From: Chloroflexaceae bacterium
GTDB taxonomy: Bacteria; Chloroflexota; Chloroflexia; Chloroflexales; Chloroflexaceae
NCBI GenBank assembly: GCA_028282325.1
Contig: JANQID010000028.1
Span: forward strand, 1-55,698
Length of the DNA stretch: 55,698 bases
Direction: 5' to 3'
The translations under genes and the position numbers were made by a program. The notes below the pieces were generated by a model. That model was not told where the DNA came from, did not search any database, and worked only from the letters and a program-made list of their open reading frames with translations. Shown here in pieces: positions 50,017 to 55,698 of the stretch. The number at the start of each line of letters is the position of its first letter. Positions within the stretch are counted from its first letter, which is position 1.

Positions 50017-51726
50017 CTACGAAGCAGAAACTCGAACTCACCTGGATCGGCAAAGACCAACGCCCCCGCCTTGAGCCCCGCATCCTGCTCCCCGACCAGA
50101 CGCTGAGTTACCACGCCGCCCAGCGTGTCGGCGCTGACGATATCTTCGACAATATGCTCATCCAGGGCGATAACCTGCTGGCCCTCAAGGCGCTGGAGGC
50201 CGAGTTCACCGGCAAGGTAAAGTGTGTTTTCATCGACCCGCCCTATAACACCGGCAGCGCTTTCACCCACTACGACGACGGCGTCGCTCTGGCTCTCCTT
50301 GATGCGTGACCGGCTGGAGCTCATCTGGAAGCTCCTCTCAAACGATGGCTCGCTCTGGATCACAATTGACGATAACGAGGCCCATTATTTGAAGGTTATG
50401 GCAGATGAAATATTTGGACGCAGTAACTTCATTGCGACCTGCGTTTGGGAGAAGGATAAAGGTGGTCGTGGTGATGCAGATATATCTTTGTCCCATGACA
50501 ATATACTTGTCTATGCACGCAATCGCGATACCTGGTCAAATACGAGAAATCTAATGCCTCGCTCAGAAACCCAGCTTGGACGATTTAAGAACCCGGATAA
50601 CGATCCTCGCGGTCCTTGGCGTCAAGGAGATGATGGAACTGCGAAGAGCGGCACAGAAAAGCAAAGATTTCCTGTTCAACTACCTTCCGGTAGAATTGTC
50701 ACTCCACCTCCTGGAAGGTATTGGGCTTTTTCGCCACAAACACTGGAAAAGTCCCGTGAAGAAGGAAGGGCGTATTTTGGGGCTGATGGTGATCGCTTGC
50801 CAATCATCAAGCGCTACTTGAGTGAAGTACGAGAAGGTGTTGCTCCTCGTACTTGGTGGTCAGCAGACGAGGTTGGTACAAATCAACAGGCCAAGCGTGA
50901 CCATTTGAATAAGCTTCTACTTGATATCGAACCGTTTGCTACACCTAAACCTGAAGGTCTCATTCATAGAATTTTGTACATCGCTACTAACCCCGGCGAT
51001 CTCGTCCTAGATTCCTTTGCCGGTAGCGGTACCACCGGCGCAGTCGCGCACAAGATGGGCCGACGCTGGATTATGGTCGAACTGGGCGATCACGCGGTAA
51101 CACATATCGTGCCGCGGCTGCGCAAGGTGATCGACGGCGAAGATCCCGGTGGGGTGACGAAGGCGACCGATTGGCAGGGTGGTGGCGGCTTCCGCTTCTA
51201 TTGGTTGGCGCCCTCGCTGTTGGAGAAGGATCGCTGGGGGCGCTGGGTGATCAACAAAGAGTACAACGGGGCCATGCTGGCTGAGGCGCTCTGTAAGCTG
51301 GAGGGCTTCACTTATGCGCCAAGCGACACCTTCTACTGGCAGCACGGCCACTCTACCGAGCGCGACTTCATCTACGTCACCACCGCAAGCCTGAGCCACG
51401 TGCAGCTTCAGCAGCTCTCCGACGAGGTTGGGCCAGAGCAGACGCTGCTGGTGCTCTGCGCGGCCTTCCGCAGCGACGGCGAGTTTCCCAATCTCACCGT
51501 CAAGCGCATCCCGCTGCACGTGCTCAACCGCTGCGAGTGGGGCAAAGACGACCACTCGCTACGGGTGGAGAGCCTGCCAAAGGCGCCAGGGAAGCCGGTG
51601 CAAATGGGGCTGTTCGGAGGAGACTCACGCGAAGACGCGAAGGCGCGAAGGCCTAGAAGGGACGATGTCGCACGCGAAGGCCTGGAAGGGACGATGTCGC
51701 ACGCGAAGACGCGAAGGCGTGAATAG
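50013..51726 (+). pseudogene. Type III restriction system methyltransferase (mod), frameshifted
   Basis: The first frame (50013-50309) gives FDNMLIQGDNLLALKALEAE and FIDPPYNTGSAFTHYDDGV, the catalytic DPPYNTG of a beta-class DNA adenine methyltransferase, and then ends. The other frame takes over at SLWLSLMRDRLELIWKLLSN and runs through WITIDDNEAHYLKVMADEIF and the SAM motif DSFAGSGTTGAVAHKMGRRW. Family members have about three more residues (typically EHS) between the two halves. An 8-base deletion near 50286 explains both that gap and the frame change. The middle (target recognition part, about 50430-50990) is AT-richer. The end runs into tandem repeats. As it stands no full Mod is made. 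Confidence 0.85.
51626..51719. repeat. Tandem repeat at the mod 3' end / left flank of GxxExxY
   Basis: Units with ACGCGAAGRCGCGAAG and GAAGGGACGATGTCGCACGC occur two to three times. The right flank (52125-52150) carries CTTCGCGCCTTCGCGT, the inverse of part of the left. Similar CGCGAAG-type blocks flank GxxExxY genes in other genomes as I recall. They run into the last codons of mod. Confidence 0.75.
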
Positions 51727-51729
51727 GGG

Positions 51730-52188
51730 ATGACCATGCCACAAATGGACATTGAAGCGCTTGCACGAGTGGTTGTCGATTGTGGGTTCAAGGTCCATAC
51801 TGGGCTCGGGCCAGGATTGCTCGAATCGGTGTATGAAGTTGTGCTGGCACATACCATCGAGCAGCGCGGACTGCATGTGCAGCGACAGTGTCCGGTGCCC
51901 ATCGAGTTTGAGGGCATAACCTTCGCGGAAGGGTTTCGCGCCGATTTGCTGATTGAAGGCCGCCTGCTGGTTGAGCTGAAATCCGTCGAACAGCTCGCGC
52001 CGGTTCACAGCAAACAGGTGCTCACCTACCTGCGCCTGCTGTGTCTCCCGCTTGGGTTGTTGATCAACTTCGGCGCCCCGACCTTTAAAGCCGGCATCAA
52101 ACGCATTGTCAACAGCCACACCGACTTCGCGGCTTCGCGCCTTCGCGTGCATCAAGCCGCCTCTCACCATGCCGAGGACAAGGAATGA
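51730..52188 (+). CDS. GxxExxY-family protein
   Basis: This 152-residue protein is a complete GxxExxY-family member. GPGLLESVYEVVLAHTIEQR holds the family motif (G-LL-E-SV-Y). It continues GLHVQRQCPVPIEFEGITFA and GFRADLLIEGRLLVELKSVE, which resembles a PD-(D/E)XK-like core (D..E-K), and LLCLPLGLLINFGAPTFKAG. The biochemical role is unknown. The last 20 residues (SRLRVHQAASHHAEDKE) are the translated repeat, not family sequence. Its stop overlaps the res start as ATGA. It is flanked by inverted copies of a repeat and lies between mod and res, where no such gene is expected, which suggests insertion as a unit. Confidence 0.88.
   Translation: MTMPQMDIEALARVVVDCGFKVHTGLGPGLLESVYEVVLAHTIEQRGLHVQRQCPVPIEFEGITFAEGFRADLLIEGRLLVELKSVEQLAPVHSKQVLTYLRLLCLPLGLLINFGAPTFKAGIKRIVNSHTDFAASRLRVHQAASHHAEDKE
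52125..52150. repeat. Right-flank repeat of the GxxExxY unit
   Basis: CTTCGCGGCTTCGCGCC TTCGCGT (52125-52148) inverts ACGCGAAGGCGCGAAG of the left flank. It lies inside the GxxExxY coding frame. Confidence 0.75.
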
Positions 52189-54878
52189 ACCGTCATGTCA
52201 ACACCATCGCCGGCCGCCTGAGCCTCCGCCCTCCGCAGCGCCGATCGCTGGAGATTCTTGATCGGATCACCGAGCTTGTGCCGCTGAAGGAACGTGGTGA
52301 GCCGGGTCAGATTCTTGAGGTGCTGCGCAGCGAGTTTTCTTCCCTGAGCGACTTCGAGCGCGAATTCCCCTCAATCTGCTTTGCCCTCGCCACCGGCGTC
52401 GGCAAAACGCGGCTGATGGGCGCGTTCATCAGCTACCTACACCTGGCCCACGGCATCGACAACTTCTTTGTGCTGGCGCCCAACCTGACGATCTATAACA
52501 AACTGATCGCCGACTTTACACCAAACACACCGAAATATGTTTTCAAAGGCATCGCGGAGTTCGCCGTTCAGGCGCCGGAAATCATCACCGGCGATAACTA
52601 TGAGTCGCGAGCGCGTACACTTTTCGACGAATTGGTGCGCTGCAAGATCAACATCTTCAATATCTCGAAGATCAACAGCGAGGTGCGCGGGGGTAAGTCG
52701 CCACGGATCAAGCGCCTCTCCGAGTATATCGGCGACAGCTACTTCAACTACCTTGCCGAACTGCCGGACCTCGTGTTGCTGATGGATGAGTCCCACCGCT
52801 ACCGGGCCAGCGCCGGGATTCGCGCGATCAACGAACTCAAGCCGATCCTGGGGCTGGAGCTAACAGCGACACCCTATGTAGAGACCAGTCGCGGGGCGCT
52901 GCCCTTCAAAAACGTGATCTATGATTACCCGCTCAGCAAGGCGATGGCCGATGGCTTCGTGAAAGAGCCTGCCGTCGTCACCCGCAAAGATTTCAACCCG
53001 GCGGGAATGTCGCCCGAGGAGATCGAGCGGCTGAAGCTCGAGGACGGCATCCGCCTCCACGAGAGCGTGAAGGTTGAGCTGGAAACCTACGCCCGCGAAA
53101 CCGGCAACCCGATTGTGAAGCCGTTCCTCCTGGTGATCGCTCGCGACACCAGCCATGCCGGCCAGCTGCTCGCCCAGATCCAATCGGACAGCTTTTTTGA
53201 TGGGCGATACAAAAACAAGGCGATCCAGGTCGACTCCAGCAGGAGCGGCGCAGAGGAAGAGGAGATGATCGCCCGGTTGCTCAAAGTCGAGCAGACCGAA
53301 GAGCCTACCGAGATCGTGATCCACGTCAACATGCTCAAAGAGGGCTGGGACGTGACAAATCTCTATACAATCGTCCCACTCCGGGCCGCAAACGCACGCA
53401 TCTTGATCGAGCAGTCGATCGGTCGTGGCCTGCGACTGCCGTATGGTAAACGGACGGGAGTGAGTGCGGTTGATCGGCTCAACATCGTCGCCCATGATCG
53501 CTTTCAGGAGATCATCGACGAGGCGAACCGGCCTGACTCAGCGATCCGTGTGGCTTCGGTGGTGCTGGACAACGCTCAGCTCAGCCAGCGCACAAACACG
53601 GTTGTCTCACAGCCAAACGTCGCAGCTCGGCTCGGCTTGCAGCCGGCTCAGGTCACCGGGACTACCCGTGTCGCACCTCAAGCCGAGCAGCCAGCCTTTG
53701 CGAAGCCCGAGGAACAACACATCGCGCAGATTGCTTACCAGGTCATTCGTAATCTGGAGAACCAGCCGCAGAAATTGCCGACCATCGAGCATCTGCGGCG
53801 TCCGGAGACGCAGGCGGAAATTGTCCGGAAAGTGGAAGAGCAAACCAGGCCGGCACAGCTGGCTCTTGATGGCCTCGACGTCCAACCTGACGTTGCAGCG
53901 ATTGTCGCCCAGACAGTGGAACTTGTCACCCAGCAGACGATCGGTATCCCGCGGATCCTGGTTGTGCCGACCGGTGAGGTGCGCTCGGGTTTTCGCCCAT
54001 TCACCCTCGACCTCACGACGTTGAACTACCCATCACCCTCCGACGAACTATGGGCCCAGCATCTGCGCACGGGGCAGCGCGACATCATTGCGATGAGCGC
54101 GGGCAGCGCCGAAGAGTCGCGGTTGGAAGATTACGTCGTGAGCGGGTTGATCGACTTCGACGATATCTCGTACGACGATCACGCCGAGTTACTGTACGAG
54201 CTTGCAGAGCAGACCGTCAATCACTTTCGCACGTATCTTTCTGAAGACGATGTCCGTAGAGTGCTGCGCTTGTACCAGCGGGAGATTGCGCGCTTCATCC
54301 ACACGCAGATGCAGGCCCACTCCTGGGAAGAGGCGACCGGCTACGAAGCAATTGTCAGCAAAAGCTTTACCGAACTCAAACCCAGCGCCTACACTCAGGC
54401 GATCAACGAACAGCCAATGAGCTACACCGTATCGCCGCAGGATAAGAGCAACATGGGACGCTACCTCTTCGGTGGATTCACGCGCTGCCTCTACCCCATG
54501 CAGAAGTTTGAATCCGACCCTGAACGGCGCCTCGCCGTTATTCTGGACCGAGACGCGCTCAAGTGGTTTCGACCTGCGCGTGGGCAGTTTCACATCTTCT
54601 ACAAAGACGGCGCCGATCAGCACGAGTATCAGCCGGACTTCGTCGCCGAGGCGGAAGATGCAATCTATATGCTGGAGTCGAAGGCGAGCAACAAGTTGGA
54701 CGACCCCGTTGTCCTGGCCAAGCGCGATGCGGCGCTGGAATGGTGCGCCCACACAACCGAGTTTGCCGCCGAGAACGGCGGGAAGCCATGGCGCTACGTG
54801 CTAATTCCGCACGATGTCATTGCCGACAACATGACCCTGGCCGGCCTTGTTCAGTTCTATGGCGTGAAGCAAAAGTAA
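52185..54878 (+). CDS. Type III restriction enzyme Res subunit (helicase-nuclease)
   Basis: This 897-residue protein has a superfamily 2 helicase: Walker A in ICFALATGVGKTRLMGAFIS (residues about 65-84), motif II VLLMDESHRYRASAGIRAIN, motif III LGLELTATPYVETSRGALPF, and motifs V/VI in VIHVNMLKEGWDVTNLYTIV and ARILIEQSIGRGLRLPYGKR. The C-terminal PD-(D/E)XK nuclease reads EYQPDFVAEAEDAIYMLESK. Res cleaves DNA only with Mod, after translocation or sliding between head-to-head sites. All motifs are intact, although the mod gene is frameshifted. It begins by ATGA overlap with the GxxExxY gene, with GAGGACAAGGA as ribosome-binding site. Confidence 0.93.
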   Translation: MNRHVNTIAGRLSLRPPQRRSLEILDRITELVPLKERGEPGQILEVLRSEFSSLSDFEREFPSICFALATGVGKTRLMGAFISYLHLAHGIDNFFVLAPNLTIYNKLIADFTPNTPKYVFKGIAEFAVQAPEIITGDNYESRARTLFDELVRCKINIFNISKINSEVRGGKSPRIKRLSEYIGDSYFNYLAELPDLVLLMDESHRYRASAGIRAINELKPILGLELTATPYVETSRGALPFKNVIYDYPLSKAMADGFVKEPAVVTRKDFNPAGMSPEEIERLKLEDGIRLHESVKVELETYARETGNPIVKPFLLVIARDTSHAGQLLAQIQSDSFFDGRYKNKAIQVDSSRSGAEEEEMIARLLKVEQTEEPTEIVIHVNMLKEGWDVTNLYTIVPLRAANARILIEQSIGRGLRLPYGKRTGVSAVDRLNIVAHDRFQEIIDEANRPDSAIRVASVVLDNAQLSQRTNTVVSQPNVAARLGLQPAQVTGTTRVAPQAEQPAFAKPEEQHIAQIAYQVIRNLENQPQKLPTIEHLRRPETQAEIVRKVEEQTRPAQLALDGLDVQPDVAAIVAQTVELVTQQTIGIPRILVVPTGEVRSGFRPFTLDLTTLNYPSPSDELWAQHLRTGQRDIIAMSAGSAEESRLEDYVVSGLIDFDDISYDDHAELLYELAEQTVNHFRTYLSEDDVRRVLRLYQREIARFIHTQMQAHSWEEATGYEAIVSKSFTELKPSAYTQAINEQPMSYTVSPQDKSNMGRYLFGGFTRCLYPMQKFESDPERRLAVILDRDALKWFRPARGQFHIFYKDGADQHEYQPDFVAEAEDAIYMLESKASNKLDDPVVLAKRDAALEWCAHTTEFAAENGGKPWRYVLIPHDVIADNMTLAGLVQFYGVKQK

Positions 54879-54950
54879 CGCGACGGCGACTTTGTCTTAT
54901 CCGGTCGGTGTTCCGTCGCACATTCTGGAAGCTACAGGTGGTACACGCGA

Positions 54951-55050
54951 TGGCAAACGACGATGCCGTAGCCGAAAATCTGACCACCGTCACTATTACC
55001 ACTGATGGGGCCACACGAGGCAACCCTGGACCTGGAGGCTGGGCAGCGTC
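54951..55050 (+). pseudogene. N-terminal fragment of an RNase HI-like gene
   Basis: ATG at 54951 opens MANDDAVAENLTTVTITTDG followed by ATRGNPGPGGWAA, the first strand and GNPGPGGWA loop of RNase HI. The usual first catalytic Asp is present (TTDG). After that the sequence becomes SRPTRSC and no further RNase H residues are visible, so only the first 30 or so residues remain. It lies at the right edge of the defence island and may mark an insertion scar. Confidence 0.6.
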
Positions 55051-55499
55051 TCGTCCGACCAGATCCTGCCGACGCTCTCGCCCGGCATCAATGTGCTCAC
55101 GATCCACCCACGCTACTTCAGCTTCTACGTCTTTTTGCTCGGCGAGTACTGGCGTCGCGACCTGCCGCGCAGCGCGGAGGCGTTCTCACGCTTCTACCGG
55201 CCACAGGAGTGCATCTTCTCGATTGGCGTAAACCTCTGTGAGCAGCCCGATCATGATCGGGTAACAACCATTGTCGGTGCACAGAAGACCGAGGGTCTTG
55301 CCAGGCAAGCAGTGCCAACGTACGAGGCTTCAACGTCCCGGCGATGCTGGCGCTGCTCGCGCTGGCCTACCTCCGCTTCGGCATTCCCGCACGCTGGCTC
55401 GAACCGGATTGGCCGATCGCCCAGATGGGCACCGATGGCCGCCTGAGCCTCGACGGCTTCGTCAAGAGCTTGCATCACCGCCTCACACGCCAGGCGCTC
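55048..55499 (+). pseudogene. Decayed gene of unknown family
   Basis: Reading frames together give SSDQILPTLSPGINVLTIHP and RYFSFYVFLLGEYWRRDLPR SAEAFSRFYRPQECIFSIGV. After frame changes they give NVPAMLALLALAYLRFGIPA RWLEPDWPIAQMGTDGRLSL and DGFVKSLHHRLTRQ. The first part is a tidy protein sequence with aromatic helices, but no family is recognised. At least one frameshift lies near 55335. It ends exactly where the biotinyl-domain homology on the minus strand begins, a junction between two unrelated gene pieces. The stretch has no other gene. Confidence 0.5.
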
Positions 55500-55698
55500 A
55501 CCATTGCCCTCCTCCAACTCCACCAACGTCACCCCGCCGGCAACGGTCGCGCCGCTGGCGAAAGGCAGGCGCTTCACCACCCCCGCGTGCGACGCGGTAA
55601 TCGTGTGCTCCATCTTCATCGCTTCCATCACCAGCAGCGGCTGGCCTTCCTCGACAAGCTGGCCCTCGCGCACCATCACGCTGATCAATGTGCCGGGC
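55251..55698 (-). CDS. Biotinyl domain of a carboxylase, partial, cut by window edge
   Basis: The frame reads in from beyond the right edge: PGTLISVMVREGQLVEEGQP, then LLVMEAMKMEHTITASHAGV with the biotin-accepting Lys in EAMKMEH, and FASGATVAGGVTLVELEE. This is the C-terminal BCCP domain of an acyl-CoA or pyruvate-type carboxylase subunit. Family homology ends at about 55505. The remaining open frame to 55251 is antisense to the decayed plus-strand gene and is not family sequence. The true stop may have been lost, leaving a protein with an alien tail of about 85 residues. The N-terminal biotin carboxylase part lies outside the window. Confidence 0.8.
   Translation of the reverse strand, partial: PGTLISVMVREGQLVEEGQPLLVMEAMKMEHTITASHAGVVKRLPFASGATVAGGVTLVELEEGNGERLACEAVMQALDEAVEAQAAIGAHLGDRPIRFEPACGNAEAEVGQREQRQHRRDVEASYVGTACLARPSVFCAPTMVVTRS

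Overview
The window looks like a chromosomal segment of a Chloroflexota bacterium, most likely a Roseiflexus/Kouleothrix-like member of class Chloroflexia. This is inferred from the high GC content, a complete run of coenzyme F420 genes with F420-dependent oxidoreductases, the style of the accessory genes, and GGCGAAA-type heptamer repeats. No rRNA, tRNA or CRISPR array was found.

Region 1 (1-8735) reads as an integron-type gene-cassette array with no integrase in view. Small + strand modules are separated by about 125-134 bp elements. Each element starts with an RYYYAAC box (mostly GCCCAAC) and ends with a GTTRRRY box (mostly GTTGGGC), the R''/R' layout of attC sites. Five or six of the eight cassettes carry toxin-antitoxin-like pairs: RelE-like, DUF433/DUF5615 twice, DUF4160/DUF2442, and PIN/VapC twice. 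One carries an AT-rich membrane diguanylate cyclase and one a hypothetical protein. Five cassettes have a similar extended -10 promoter just after the boundary. Two MITE-like insertions with target-site duplications, and several broken toxins beside intact antitoxins, show ongoing decay.

Region 2 (8736-32780) is ordinary chromosome. It holds a deazaflavin-dependent nitroreductase-family gene, glutamate synthase gltB with an unusual leader containing two terminator-like hairpins, a GT4 glycosyltransferase, a copper P-type ATPase, a crotonase, an F420-dependent LLM oxidoreductase and a second diguanylate cyclase. It also holds a minus-strand F420 operon (cofE, nitroreductase, Eis-like acetyltransferase, cofD, cofC), mtnP, two alpha/beta hydrolases and an acyl-CoA synthetase.

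Region 3 (32800-55000) is a defence island. It opens with degraded dnaN and radC pieces, then has a deoxyinosine glycosylase, a vapBC pair with a nonsense-mutated toxin, an orphan antitoxin, a hemerythrin-like protein and a HEPN-like protein. Next is a complete type II CBASS (CD-NTase, Cap2 E1/E2, Cap3 JAMM protease, Cap5 HNH-SAVED). Beside it lie an XRE regulator and an ImmA/IrrE peptidase that resemble CapH and CapP but are arranged convergently. Then comes a tightly overlapping operon of HTH protein, SNF2 helicase, a 36-codon ORF, a 64-residue protein and an SMC-like ATPase that has a zinc-hook CxxC and a C-terminal HEPN-like R-x5-H motif. A long hairpin separates this from MNT and HEPN genes translationally coupled to a type III restriction-modification locus. 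There mod is frameshifted, and a GxxExxY gene flanked by inverted repeats sits between mod and res.

The right edge (54950-55698) holds gene debris (an RNase H N-terminus and an unknown protein) running into the biotinyl domain of a carboxylase that continues past the window.
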